This document shows, piece after piece, positions 8,587 through 17,762 of a DNA stretch of 64,000 nucleotides; position 1 is the stretch's first letter; every line of letters starts with the position of its first letter. Under the pieces are notes generated by a model. It made no database searches and had not been told where the DNA came from. It saw only the letters and a program-made list of their open reading frames with translations. A program made the position numbers and the translations under genes. Origin of the DNA: Chitinophagales bacterium. GTDB lineage: Bacteria; Bacteroidota; Bacteroidia; Chitinophagales; CAIODY01. The stretch is from the NCBI GenBank assembly GCA_947449695.1, contig CANFST010000010.1:17821-81820 (forward strand). The letters are read 5' to 3'.

Positions 8587-8877
8587 CTAGCTTTTCCAAA
8601 TCATGTAAGCAAAATAGCAAAGCGCCAAAGCTAATGTAACACCAACTATGCCTTGCATTTGAAAATCTCTTCGCTGCTTTCGAGCCACAGCAAATGGAAG
8701 CAAATTGCAGCAAACACTCATCACCACCATAAACTTAAAAGAAAACCCTGCATAGCTTGGCAGCACCCAACCCCTTAAAACATCGCTTAATTGCGAAAGA
8801 AATAAATAGCCAAGCAATGGAAAAACAATCGCCAAAATAGCGCCCATCCATGCTTTGTCAATTTTAAAGAAATTCAT
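8587..8877 (-). CDS. small integral membrane protein, unknown
   Basis: From the ATG at 8877 the product has 96 residues with three hydrophobic segments: GAILAIVFPLLGYLFLS, FKFMVVMSVCCNLLPFAVA and IVGVTLALALCYFAYMIW. The loop RKQRRDF is basic and probably cytoplasmic. An in-frame ATG at 8910 would add 11 residues that overlap a dispersed repeat, so the later start is preferred. It ends two bases from the convergent thioredoxin-fold gene. No family was recognised. Confidence 0.55.
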   Translation of the reverse strand: MNFFKIDKAWMGAILAIVFPLLGYLFLSQLSDVLRGWVLPSYAGFSFKFMVVMSVCCNLLPFAVARKQRRDFQMQGIVGVTLALALCYFAYMIWKS

Positions 8878-8890
8878 TTTTAAATTAAAT

Positions 8891-8918
8891 TTTAAAACAC
8901 ATAGGCACAATAGAAATT
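8891..8918 (-). repeat. dispersed intergenic repeat, copy A (inverted relative to copy B)
   Basis: Read on the minus strand this is AATTTCTATTGTGCCTATGT..., closely matching the plus-strand sequence at 9026-9052 with one base inserted and a few substitutions. The two copies face each other across about 110 bases. Confidence 0.5.
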
Positions 8919-9025
8919 CCGATTTATCGGAACTAATGTTTTACTATTTCATTTCTGATATTTATTCAAAGTGAAAATAGAAGATGAATCTTTTATCATA
9001 GAAAGCAAAGAAATTATTTTTCTAA

Positions 9026-9052
9026 AATTTCTATGTGTCTATGTGGTTAAAT
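9026..9052 (+). repeat. dispersed intergenic repeat, copy B
   Basis: AATTTCTATGTGTCTATGTG... matches copy A at 8891-8918 in inverted orientation. Both lie in the spacer between the small membrane protein and surE. Confidence 0.5.
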
Positions 9053-9063
9053 GTTTTTGTTGT

Positions 9064-9834
9064 TTAGTCTATTAAAATTTTTGTGATAGCAGCAATATGT
9101 TGATGCGCCGTTAAATCAAATTGCACTGGCACTACCGATACAAAACCGTTTGCCAAAGCCCATTCATCAGTATCTTCAGCTTTATCATTGCTCTCAAATT
9201 TTCCTGTGAGCCAAAAATATTTTTTGCCTCGTGGGTCACGTCGTTCATCAAATTCTTCTACCCAATTGGCGTAAGCTTGTCGGCAAACCTTCATTCCTTT
9301 TATCTCATTCAAATTTAATTTCGGAATGTTCACATTCAGCAACGAATTTAATGGCAAGCCATGTTGCAAAACTCTTTCAGCAACTTTTGTAACAAAATGT
9401 TTCGATGCCGAAAAATCAGCATCAAAATCATAATCCAATAATGAAAAACCAACAGATGGAATGCCATCAATTGCCGCTTCTATGGCTGCACTCATGGTGC
9501 CGCTATAAATTACATTGATAGAAGCATTGCTGCCATGATTAATGCCGCTTACACACAAATCAGGTTTGCGGTGTAACACTTTATCAATCGCCAATTTCAC
9601 ACAATCGGCAGGTGTGCCACTGCATTGATAAGTTTCAATACCTTTAAATAAATCCACTTTTTCTAATCGCAACGGACTGCCAATAGTGATGGCATGACCC
9701 ATACCACTTTGCGGCGCATCAGGTGCAACAACTATTACTCTACCCAAATGTGAAACCGCTTCCACCAAGGCTTTGATGCCTGGTGCAGTAACACCATCAT
9801 CATTCACTACTAAAATTAATTTTTCTTGATTCAT
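9064..9834 (-). CDS. surE: 5'/3'-nucleotidase SurE
   Basis: SurE dephosphorylates nucleoside monophosphates and is linked to stationary-phase survival. The 256-residue protein has the metal-binding NDDG motif at residues 11-14, the QSGMGHAIT segment, SGTPADCVKLA and SGINHGSN, all diagnostic for the family. Length is normal. It follows the MMPL exporter gene by 40 bases on the same strand and could be transcribed with it. A functional link between the two is not implied. Confidence 0.95.
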   Translation of the reverse strand: MNQEKLILVVNDDGVTAPGIKALVEAVSHLGRVIVVAPDAPQSGMGHAITIGSPLRLEKVDLFKGIETYQCSGTPADCVKLAIDKVLHRKPDLCVSGINHGSNASINVIYSGTMSAAIEAAIDGIPSVGFSLLDYDFDADFSASKHFVTKVAERVLQHGLPLNSLLNVNIPKLNLNEIKGMKVCRQAYANWVEEFDERRDPRGKKYFWLTGKFESNDKAEDTDEWALANGFVSVVPVQFDLTAHQHIAAITKILID

Positions 9835-9874
9835 TTATTTTTTTCTTTACAAACTTTAAGAACTTGATGAACTT

Positions 9875-12202
9875 TTAGCTTTTCTTTTTCTGTGCTTTAT
9901 CCATCCACAACAACAAACTTGGCAATAAAGTTAAGTTGGTAATCATGGATAAAATTAAGGTTAATGAAGTGAGCAAACCCAACGCAATAATACCTCCAAA
10001 GCCGCTAATGATGAAGATAAAGAAACCTGCAAACAAAATTAGTGAAGTGTAAATGATGCTTACGCCGGTTTCATGCACCGTGAATTTTACCGTGGTTGGA
10101 ATATCGAAATTATGTGTGATTAATTCTTGTTTGTAATTCACTAAAAAGCGAATCGTAACATCAATAGCAATGCCGAGTGAAATGCTGAAAATCAATACTG
10201 TTGAAGGTTTCAAGGGAATGCCTAACCAACCCATTACACCTGCTGTGATTAATAAAGGCAAAATATTTGGTAATAATGAAATCAATAAAATGCGCCAGCT
10301 ACGCATCAACCAAAGCATACAAAACACAATGGTGATGAATGCTAAAATCAAACTATCGCGAAGTGAACTAACAATAAATTTTGTGCCTTCCAAAAAAACA
10401 ACGCTTGTTCCAGTGAATGTAACATGATATTTTGAAGAGTCGAAAATGGCATCCACTTTAGGTTTCAGGCTATCAACAATTTGTGGCAAACGATTACTGC
10501 CAGCATCAATCATGCTCACACTCACTCTTGTAAATTGTTTTGTTGAATCAATAAACGAACCTAACAACTTATTCATGTCGTTATTTTTCCCCCCTTTATT
10601 TTTCAGTAAAGCACCATAAACGAATGCTTGCTCAAATTCATCACCTGGCACATGAAATTGATTTGGGTCGCCGTTGTAATAAGCCTGTGTAGCGAACTTT
10701 ACGCCCTGTGTTAAACTTAATGGTTTTGCAAATTCTGGAAATTGTGCCAATACTTTTTCCAATTCATCCACCTTCTTAAAAGTCTTTGGTAATGATGCTT
10801 GTTTTTTCTTTTTGCAATCAATTAAAATTTCAAAAGGCATAATGCCTTTAAATTCTTTTTCAAAAAATTTTAAGTCGAGATACAGTGCATCTTTTTTTGG
10901 CAAATCATCCACAATATAACTCAACGCTTTTAAACGCATAACGCCCAAAATGCTGATGATTGCTACAATCATCGATATACCATACACATATTTCCGATGA
11001 TGAAAAACCCACAACTCTAATTTATCTAAAATATAAGTGAGCCATTTGTTTTCCATGTAATCCGAATGCTTTTCATGCGGTGCTGGCAAATAACTTAATG
11101 CACACGGAATGAAAATTAATGACACTACAAAAATCAAAATGATATTGATACCAGCCACCATTCCAAACTCTAACAAAATGGAACTTTTTGTGAAAACAAA
11201 AACTCCAAAACCCACTGCTGCCGTGAGGTTGGTGAAGAGTGTAACTACGCCCATTTTTTCAATCGTGTTGTGCAGCGCCAACATTTTATCTTTTGTTTTT
11301 CCAAATTCGATGTGAAATTTATTGATGAGATAAACACAATTTGGAATGCCGATGACGACAATCAAAGTTGGAACCAATGCAGTTAATAAAGTGATTTTAT
11401 AACCTAACAAAACAACAGTTGCTAGTGAAAAAACAACGCCAATCCCGACTGTGATGAGTGATAAAAACATAGCCGTCCAAGAGCGAAAGAAAAGCAGCAA
11501 AATCAAGGCCGTAAGCACTAATGAAACAATGGTAAACAAAGTACTTTCTTTAGAGATTTTCTTCGCAATTAATGTTCTTAACAAAGGCAATCCACTTAAG
11601 TGAGGCTCAACATTTTGTGCAATTGAAAAGCGCTCAACGGCTTGCTGAATGTTGTTTACAAGCAATGTTCGCTTGGGCGAATTCATCACTTCCTTATTGA
11701 TTTTTATGGCCATTAAAATGGCATGACTGTTATCGTTGTATAACAACCCTTTGTAAAAAGGAAGTGTATTAAATAATTTCCAGCAACTATCCAATTCAGC
11801 TTGTGAAGCCACTTTTGAAGGAAATATTTTTTGTGTAATAAATTTTTGAGTCGCTGTATCTTTAATCACATTCAGCGATTTGCTGAAACACAAAACATCT
11901 TCCACCGCTTCAATTTTTTTTATAGAATCGCATAAGTTTTGAATTTGATTAAAAAAATCTTTCAGGAAAATTTTATCAGTTTTAAAACCGACCACCATCA
12001 CATTTCCATCTTCACCAAATTTCTTTTTGAAATCCATGTAAGCCAAATACTTAGGGTTGGTGATAGGAATACTTTTATTAAACTCGTTGGTGATTTTTAC
12101 TTGTGCTGCGAAAAAGCTCATCAATGCTGTTGTTGCAGCTAACAACAACAAAAGCAGCAAACGATTTTTCAAAATAAATTGAGCAATCTTATTCCAAATC
12201 AT
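9875..12202 (-). CDS. MMPL/RND-family transporter
   Basis: The 775-residue protein has the RND-superfamily architecture: an N-terminal transmembrane helix (about residues 10-33), a periplasmic domain, a block of five or six helices at about 215-385, a second single helix after KYVYGISMIVAIISILGV, a second periplasmic domain and a final helix block at about 615-765. The duplicated layout and the GIAIDVTIRFLVNY helix (residue about 685) fit the MMPL branch, which exports lipids or hydrophobic compounds using the proton gradient; the substrate is unknown. The ATG at 12202 follows a TATCTTCG box by 17 bases. No adaptor or outer-membrane partner is nearby. Confidence 0.82.
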   Translation of the reverse strand: MIWNKIAQFILKNRLLLLLLLAATTALMSFFAAQVKITNEFNKSIPITNPKYLAYMDFKKKFGEDGNVMVVGFKTDKIFLKDFFNQIQNLCDSIKKIEAVEDVLCFSKSLNVIKDTATQKFITQKIFPSKVASQAELDSCWKLFNTLPFYKGLLYNDNSHAILMAIKINKEVMNSPKRTLLVNNIQQAVERFSIAQNVEPHLSGLPLLRTLIAKKISKESTLFTIVSLVLTALILLLFFRSWTAMFLSLITVGIGVVFSLATVVLLGYKITLLTALVPTLIVVIGIPNCVYLINKFHIEFGKTKDKMLALHNTIEKMGVVTLFTNLTAAVGFGVFVFTKSSILLEFGMVAGINIILIFVVSLIFIPCALSYLPAPHEKHSDYMENKWLTYILDKLELWVFHHRKYVYGISMIVAIISILGVMRLKALSYIVDDLPKKDALYLDLKFFEKEFKGIMPFEILIDCKKKKQASLPKTFKKVDELEKVLAQFPEFAKPLSLTQGVKFATQAYYNGDPNQFHVPGDEFEQAFVYGALLKNKGGKNNDMNKLLGSFIDSTKQFTRVSVSMIDAGSNRLPQIVDSLKPKVDAIFDSSKYHVTFTGTSVVFLEGTKFIVSSLRDSLILAFITIVFCMLWLMRSWRILLISLLPNILPLLITAGVMGWLGIPLKPSTVLIFSISLGIAIDVTIRFLVNYKQELITHNFDIPTTVKFTVHETGVSIIYTSLILFAGFFIFIISGFGGIIALGLLTSLTLILSMITNLTLLPSLLLWMDKAQKKKS

Positions 12203-12218
12203 GAATAGAAAATTTTTG

Positions 12219-12226
12219 CGAAGATA
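12219..12226 (-). promoter_or_regulatory. -7-like box TATCTTCG for the MMPL gene
   Basis: Minus-strand TATCTTCG differs from TAnnTTTG only at the seventh base. The same TTCG variant occurs before purH, the PTPS-family gene and the MarR gene in this window. Confidence 0.35.
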
Positions 12227-12310
12227 AAGCGTTAAAACGAAGTGAATTTAATATTAGACAAACGAAATGTGTTGTCAGTTTGTTGTTTCTGATGCGTCAT
12301 GGTTTTCGTT

Positions 12311-12318
12311 TAACTTTG
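12311..12318 (+). promoter_or_regulatory. -7 box for the penicillin-binding protein gene
   Basis: TAACTTTG matches TAnnTTTG and lies 22 bases before the ATG at 12340. GTTTGTTG upstream may be the -33 element, but the spacing of about 25 bases is on the long side. Confidence 0.5.
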
Positions 12319-12339
12319 TTTTTCTTTTAAACCTCAGTC

Positions 12340-14574
12340 ATGTCATCCGATATAAAAAAATACATCAAATATTTTTGGTATTCCTACTTAGGAGCAATCT
12401 TACTTTTTTGTTTGATTTTATTAATGGTCAACTTTGGTTTATTTGGTAAAATGCCCGACTGGCAAGAGCTAGAGAATCCTAAATCAGCTTTAGCGACGGA
12501 AGTAATTTCAACCGATGGAAAAGTTTTAGGCAGATATTATTTAGACGAAAACAGGACCAATGCAACATTAACCGAGCTGAATACAAATGTAGTTAACTGT
12601 CTGAAAGCCACAGAGGATGTACGTTTTGATGAACACAGTGGTATTGATGTAAGAGGGTTGATGAGGGCTGTATTTGGTTTTGGGCACGATGGCGGCGCAA
12701 GTACACTAACACAACAATTAGCAAAAAATTTATTCAAACGACATCATACAAAATTGATGTTACCATTTGATAAACTTCGTGAGTGGCTGATAGCAGTGCG
12801 TTTGGAGCGAAAATATACCAAAATTGAAATTCTGAATTTGTATTTAAACATTGTACCATTTAGCGAAAATGCTTATGGCATTAAAACCGCTGCACAAACA
12901 TTTTTCAGCAAACCTGTTGATTCATTAAAGGTAGAAGAAGCTGCTGTGTTGATTGGTATGTTGAAAGGACCGGGCATTTATAATCCACGAACCAATATGC
13001 CAAAAGCTTTGCTGCGTCGGAATACTGTATTGATGCAAATGGTAAAATACGACTACTTAAAAAAGGAGGAATACAATAAACTGAAAGAAAAACCAATTGC
13101 ATTGGTGTATAATAAATCAACGCATAACGAAGGTTTGGCGCCTTATTTCCGTGAGTTTCTCCGCATGGATTTACAAAAATGGATTAAGGATAATCCAAAG
13201 CCTGATGGTAGTTATTATGATTTGTATAAAGATGGATTAAAAGTTTATACCACCATCAACAGCAAAATGCAAGGGTATGCTGAAGAGGCTATGACAAAGC
13301 ACTTAACCGAACATCAAAAATTGTTTTTTGCACAATACCGCAACAAAAACCCGTTTGAAGGACATCCCAATGAATGGAACAACGCCTACCATGGATGCGA
13401 CAGATACAGGGCTTTGAAAGCACAAGGGTTGAGTGAAAAAGAAATTGAAGAAAATTTTCAAAAACACATTCGTATGAAGGTGTTTACTTGGGTTGGCGAA
13501 CGAGATACCATCATGAGCCCATGGGATTCTATTATTTATCATCGCGAATTTTTACAAACTGGCTTTATGGTGATGGATGCTCAAACAGGTGAAATCAGAG
13601 CTTGGGTGGGTGGCATCAATCATAAATATTTTCAGCTCGACCATGTGAATGTGAACACCAAAAGGCAGATTGGTTCTACGTTTAAGCCATTTGTTTATAC
13701 CGTAGCCATTGATAATGGTTGGTCACCATGTATGCAAATACCCAACGAACCTGTGGTGTTTACTGCTTATAACAATTGGACACCAAAAAATTCTGATGGA
13801 AAATATGGTGGCTCCATGAATATGTTTAGAGGGTTGGCAAATTCGGTGAATTGTATCACTGCTTATTTAATGAAACAAATTGGTCCACGACCTGTGGCTG
13901 AAATGGCGCACAAAATGGGTGTTACTTCACAAATTGACCCATTCCCAAGTATTTGCCTCGGAACACCTGATATATCAGTGTTTGAGATGGTTGGTGCTTA
14001 CAGCACCTTTGCCAACAAAGGTATTTGCAGCAAACCAATTTATATCACTAGAATTGAAGATAAATATGGAAATGTGATTAAAGAATTTGTACCACAACAA
14101 ACTGAAGTCATCAGCGACCAAACTGCTTTTGTGATGAATAAATTATTGCAAGGGGTAGTGCAGCATGGCACAGCTGTTCGTTTATTAAATTTAGGATTGA
14201 ACTGTCAATTAGCTGGCAAAACTGGCACCACACAAGGGCATACCGATGCTTGGTTTATGGGCATGACACCGCAATTGGTGGGCGGTTGTTGGGTTGGTTG
14301 TGAAGACCCTATTTTGCATTTTACCAGCATGGCTGCTGGACAAGGCGCTGCTTCGGCTTTGCCAATTTGGTCTAATTTTTTGAAAAAAGCTTATGCCGAT
14401 AAATCGTTGAAGCTCGACAATGAAGCCACATTTCCAACACCCGAAACCGAATTAACCATCGAAATGGATTGTAGCCACTATAAAGGCGGCAGCACCAAAC
14501 CAACCGAAGATGCTGGCACACACGGCGGTGGCGGTGGCAATAGTGGTGATGATTATACGCCAATGGAAGATTAA
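12340..14574 (+). CDS. mrcA: class A penicillin-binding protein (PBP1A-type transglycosylase/transpeptidase)
   Basis: This bifunctional peptidoglycan synthase polymerises lipid II and cross-links stem peptides on the periplasmic face of the inner membrane. It has a membrane anchor at residues about 15-35. The GT51 domain carries catalytic Glu92 in ATEDVRFDEHSG and GASTLTQQLAKNLF. The transpeptidase domain has S446-T-F-K449 (catalytic serine), the SVN triad in NSVNCITAY, and K627-T-G-T-T. At 744 residues it is a usual length. The C-terminus ends in a low-complexity Gly/Asp tail (GGGGGNSGDDYTPMED). The symbol follows the E. coli PBP1A name; orthology within class A PBPs is not proven by sequence reading alone. 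Confidence 0.93.
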   Translation: MSSDIKKYIKYFWYSYLGAILLFCLILLMVNFGLFGKMPDWQELENPKSALATEVISTDGKVLGRYYLDENRTNATLTELNTNVVNCLKATEDVRFDEHSGIDVRGLMRAVFGFGHDGGASTLTQQLAKNLFKRHHTKLMLPFDKLREWLIAVRLERKYTKIEILNLYLNIVPFSENAYGIKTAAQTFFSKPVDSLKVEEAAVLIGMLKGPGIYNPRTNMPKALLRRNTVLMQMVKYDYLKKEEYNKLKEKPIALVYNKSTHNEGLAPYFREFLRMDLQKWIKDNPKPDGSYYDLYKDGLKVYTTINSKMQGYAEEAMTKHLTEHQKLFFAQYRNKNPFEGHPNEWNNAYHGCDRYRALKAQGLSEKEIEENFQKHIRMKVFTWVGERDTIMSPWDSIIYHREFLQTGFMVMDAQTGEIRAWVGGINHKYFQLDHVNVNTKRQIGSTFKPFVYTVAIDNGWSPCMQIPNEPVVFTAYNNWTPKNSDGKYGGSMNMFRGLANSVNCITAYLMKQIGPRPVAEMAHKMGVTSQIDPFPSICLGTPDISVFEMVGAYSTFANKGICSKPIYITRIEDKYGNVIKEFVPQQTEVISDQTAFVMNKLLQGVVQHGTAVRLLNLGLNCQLAGKTGTTQGHTDAWFMGMTPQLVGGCWVGCEDPILHFTSMAAGQGAASALPIWSNFLKKAYADKSLKLDNEATFPTPETELTIEMDCSHYKGGSTKPTEDAGTHGGGGGNSGDDYTPMED

Positions 14575-14601
14575 TTTCTTTTTATTACTACTTTAAACTC
14601 T

Positions 14602-14609
14602 TACCTTCG
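14602..14609 (+). promoter_or_regulatory. -7-like box TACCTTCG for purH
   Basis: TACCTTCG lies 22 bases before the purH ATG and differs from TAnnTTTG at one base. The position is right for a Bacteroidota promoter; no clear -33 is seen. Confidence 0.35.
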
Positions 14610-14631
14610 CACTCCCAAAAAATAATTTTGA

Positions 14632-16119
14632 ATGAGCGAACGAAAAATTAATTCCATCCTGATTTCTGTTTTTGATAAAGAAGGTTTAGATACGATTTTA
14701 GAAAAACTAAATGAGCAGCAAATAAAAATTTATTCCACTGGCGGCACTTACGAATTTATACGCCAGAAAGGGTTTAATGCTATTGAAGTAGAGAGCGTAA
14801 CTGGCTATCCATCTATATTTGGTGGCAGAGTGAAAACTTTGCATCCTGCTATTTTCGGTGGCATTTTATCGCGAAGAAATAATGCACAAGACAAAGATGA
14901 ATTGGAAAAATATGGCATCCCGATGATTGATTGTGTGGTGGTTGATTTGTATCCGTTTGAGAAAACAGTAGCCACATCAAATGATGAGGAAGCAATTATC
15001 GAAAAAATTGACATTGGTGGAATTTCATTGATTCGTGGCGCAGCAAAAAATTTTAATGATGTCGTAATCATCCCATCCAAAGCGCATTATAAGTCTTTAG
15101 AAAATATTTTAGCCAATCAAAATGGTTCATCAACTTTAGCACAACGCAAACGTTTAGCTGCCGAAGCTTTTGGTGTTACATCACATTATGATACTGTGAT
15201 TCATAACTGGTTTAACCCTGGCACAATTTTAAGATATGGTGAAAACCCTCATCAGCAGGGCTTTTTCAAAGGTGATTTAGCTGAATTGTTTGAGCAACTG
15301 AACGGTAAAGAAATTTCTTACAACAATTTGCTCGACATGGATGCCGCTATGGGCTTGATTGTAGAGTTCAGCAAACCAACGGTTGCAATTTTAAAACACA
15401 ACAATGCTTGCGGTTGTGCAAGTGCTGAAAACATTTGCGAAGCTTGGAAACGTGCATTAGCAGGCGACCCTGTGGCTGCATTTGGTGGTGTAGTAATTTG
15501 TAATGGGCATATTGATTTGAAAACTGCCGAAGAAATTCACAAAGTTTTTATCGAAGTTTTAATTGCCCCAAGCTATGATGATGATGCTTTAGCTTTATTG
15601 AAAGAAAAAAAGAATCGCATTATTTTGAAGCAGAAAAAATTATATGTGCCACAAAATAAAACTACACGTACAGCCTTGAACGGTTCATTGATACAGGATT
15701 ACAACAATAAAGTAATTACAGAAGCCGATTTTAATTATTGCACCAACAGCAAACCAACTGAGGGTGAAACTCGTGATTTATTATTCGCCAATATCATCAA
15801 CAAACATTTAAAATCGAATGCGATTACGTTGGTAAAAAATGAGCAATTGATTGGTAGCGGTTGCGGTCAAACCAGTCGTATTGATGCTTTGAAAGGAGCA
15901 ATAGAAAAAGCTAAAAATTTCGGATTCGATTTGAAAGGTGCAGTAATGGCAAGCGATGCTTTTTTTCCTTTCCCTGATTGTGTACAAGTAGCGCATGAAG
16001 CAGGAATCAGTGCTGTAATTCAGCCTGGAGGTTCGGTAAAAGACAAAGAAAGTGTTGGTTACTGCAACGCTAATAATTTAGCGATGGTGATGACTGGGGT
16101 TAGGCATTTTAAACATTAA
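14632..16119 (+). CDS. purH: bifunctional AICAR transformylase / IMP cyclohydrolase PurH
   Basis: PurH carries out the last two steps of purine synthesis: formylation of AICAR with 10-formyltetrahydrofolate and ring closure to IMP. The N-terminal MGS-like cyclohydrolase domain (residues about 1-195) has STGGTYEFIRQKG and GGRVKTLHPAIFGG. The C-terminal transformylase domain has LRYGENPHQQG, AILKHNNACGCA and GSGCGQTSRIDA. At 495 residues it is slightly shorter than typical 510-530 but complete at both ends. It ends 11 bases before the convergent era stop. It appears monocistronic, with no other pur genes nearby. Confidence 0.97.
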   Translation: MSERKINSILISVFDKEGLDTILEKLNEQQIKIYSTGGTYEFIRQKGFNAIEVESVTGYPSIFGGRVKTLHPAIFGGILSRRNNAQDKDELEKYGIPMIDCVVVDLYPFEKTVATSNDEEAIIEKIDIGGISLIRGAAKNFNDVVIIPSKAHYKSLENILANQNGSSTLAQRKRLAAEAFGVTSHYDTVIHNWFNPGTILRYGENPHQQGFFKGDLAELFEQLNGKEISYNNLLDMDAAMGLIVEFSKPTVAILKHNNACGCASAENICEAWKRALAGDPVAAFGGVVICNGHIDLKTAEEIHKVFIEVLIAPSYDDDALALLKEKKNRIILKQKKLYVPQNKTTRTALNGSLIQDYNNKVITEADFNYCTNSKPTEGETRDLLFANIINKHLKSNAITLVKNEQLIGSGCGQTSRIDALKGAIEKAKNFGFDLKGAVMASDAFFPFPDCVQVAHEAGISAVIQPGGSVKDKESVGYCNANNLAMVMTGVRHFKH

Positions 16120-16130
16120 ATGATGTCACA

Positions 16131-17009
16131 TCATGAATTAATGTAACCTAATTTTTGTAGCTTCAAAGTATTGTCAATCCAGTTTTCTTGCACTTTTACA
16201 GTCAACTCTAAAAATACTTTTTTGCCTACAAATGCTTCAATTTCTTTCCTTGCAGCGGTACCCAATTTTTTTAATGCCGTTCCGTTTTTACCGATGATAA
16301 TGCCTTTGTGAGTTTCTCTGTTGACAATAATTGTTGCTTTAATCACATCAATATCTGGCTTCTCTTTATATTCAGTAACCATTACATCGCTGTGGTATGG
16401 GATTTCTTCTTTGTATTGTAAAAATATTTTTTCACGAACCATTTCGCCAGCAAAAAATCTAACATTTCTATCGCTGATATCATCCTTTGAAAAATATGGT
16501 TCGGCTTCAGGTAAATACTTTAAAATCTTTTCAATCAGTTCATTCAAATGATAACTCTCTAATGCCGAAACACCCAATACCTCAGCCACTCCAGGATGAT
16601 TACGCCAATAGTTTAATTTTATTTCCAACATACCTTCGCCTATCAAATCAACTTTGTTGATGACCACAAAAATTGGTGCTTTGGTTTTTATCATTTGCAT
16701 CCAACCAGCCGCAACTGCTTCATTCATGCCTGGCTCCAATAAATAAATCAATACGTCTGCATCTTCCATGCTTTCCGCTATTGCAGCAGTCATGGTTTCC
16801 TGCATTTTGTAAGCAGGTTGTAAAATGCCAGGCGTATCACCAAATACTATCTGACACTTTTTATGATTAAAAATTCCTAAAATTCTTTTTCGGGTAGTTT
16901 GGGCTTTGGGCGAAACGATAGATAATTTCGTGCCCAACAAAGCATTCAAAAGCGTTGATTTTCCTACGTTTGGCAAGCCGATGATATTAACAAAGCCTGA
17001 TTGATGCAT
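16131..17009 (-). CDS. era: GTPase Era
   Basis: Era is an essential GTPase that binds the 3' end of 16S rRNA during 30S assembly. The 292-residue protein has G1 GLPNVGKS (residues 11-18), G2 in QTTRKR, G3 DTPG, G4 NKVD and G5 SAL. A C-terminal KH domain follows with the GKNG loop in IIIGKNGTALKKLG. The G1 motif has Leu-Pro where many Era proteins have Arg-Pro (GRPNVGKS), a mild variation. It lies 15 bases downstream of mqnB on the same strand, so the two are probably co-transcribed. Confidence 0.96.
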   Translation of the reverse strand: MHQSGFVNIIGLPNVGKSTLLNALLGTKLSIVSPKAQTTRKRILGIFNHKKCQIVFGDTPGILQPAYKMQETMTAAIAESMEDADVLIYLLEPGMNEAVAAGWMQMIKTKAPIFVVINKVDLIGEGMLEIKLNYWRNHPGVAEVLGVSALESYHLNELIEKILKYLPEAEPYFSKDDISDRNVRFFAGEMVREKIFLQYKEEIPYHSDVMVTEYKEKPDIDVIKATIIVNRETHKGIIIGKNGTALKKLGTAARKEIEAFVGKKVFLELTVKVQENWIDNTLKLQKLGYINS

Positions 17010-17024
17010 AAGTATTTAAGAGTT

Positions 17025-17702
17025 TTATTTCAAGAATTCTTCCACAACATTAATCAAAAAGTGGCTCAAATTTTCAATTGATTTTTTCATTTCCCATTTT
17101 GCTTTGTTTCGCTCACCAATAAAATTTGATGCTACTCTGATTTGTTTGAAAGCGATTTTCTTATGTAACATGATGTGATGGAATGCAGCACCTTCCATAC
17201 TTTCAGCATCGCAATGAAATTTTTGATTCAATTTTTCCAACCGATTTTCAGCGGCCTCAATTAAATTAACTGACCTTCCAATTGCTTTTTTAATCGGATG
17301 AAATGGAATAGGAAATTTAGAATCATTTGCCAACATTGTTTTTGAAAATGGAAATTCATTTTCGTTCATCAAATTCAAATCAAACAAAGTTTTGTAATTA
17401 TCATTTTCATAAGCCCCATTATCAGCAAAGCAATCTGCAACTATTTCAAATGTATTTCCCAATTCGATAAAATTTTCTTTTACTCCTGCAAAACCACCTT
17501 GAATAGCTGCATCGGGGCGATGATGCAGCAAATATTCCATCACATGAAAAGTGAAAATTGAGCCCCCGATACCTGCAATCAAGAGATCAATTTGTTTGTG
17601 ATTTTTTTGAAACGAAAAAATATTTTTCTGTTGCTGAAACTCAAAATGTTCGAGCAATGGCTGAATTTCGTGAACGGTGGCCGATACAATTAACAATCGC
17701 AT
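17025..17702 (-). CDS. mqnB: futalosine hydrolase
   Basis: MqnB cleaves futalosine to hypoxanthine and dehypoxanthinyl futalosine in the alternative menaquinone pathway. The 225-residue protein has the nucleoside-phosphorylase fold. Diagnostic segments are LLIAGIGGS near residue 40, AIQGGFAGV, and CDAESMEGAAFHHI, which carries the ribose-binding Met-Glu. It ends with IRVASNFIGERNKAKW, matching the SN..G.R..W signature of futalosine hydrolases rather than MTA/SAH nucleosidases. Other mqn genes are not in the window. It starts 60 bases from the divergent PTPS-family gene. Menaquinone made by this route is the likely electron donor to the act complex encoded downstream. Confidence 0.88.
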   Translation of the reverse strand: MRLLIVSATVHEIQPLLEHFEFQQQKNIFSFQKNHKQIDLLIAGIGGSIFTFHVMEYLLHHRPDAAIQGGFAGVKENFIELGNTFEIVADCFADNGAYENDNYKTLFDLNLMNENEFPFSKTMLANDSKFPIPFHPIKKAIGRSVNLIEAAENRLEKLNQKFHCDAESMEGAAFHHIMLHKKIAFKQIRVASNFIGERNKAKWEMKKSIENLSHFLINVVEEFLK

Positions 17703-17749
17703 GGAACAAAAATAATGCGTTGCAACTACTTTTTACGCTTCCTAAATTT

Positions 17750-17757
17750 TAATTTCG
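17750..17757 (+). promoter_or_regulatory. -7-like box TAATTTCG for the PTPS-family gene
   Basis: TAATTTCG lies six bases before the ATG at 17763, so the transcript would be leaderless or nearly so. This argues against the in-frame upstream ATG at 17715 as the start. Confidence 0.35.
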
Positions 17758-17762
17758 CCATT

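Noticed and set aside
17715..17762. Upstream ATG as the start of the PTPS-family gene
   Set aside because: It lies before the TAATTTCG promoter-like box and adds 16 hydrophobic residues absent from the family.
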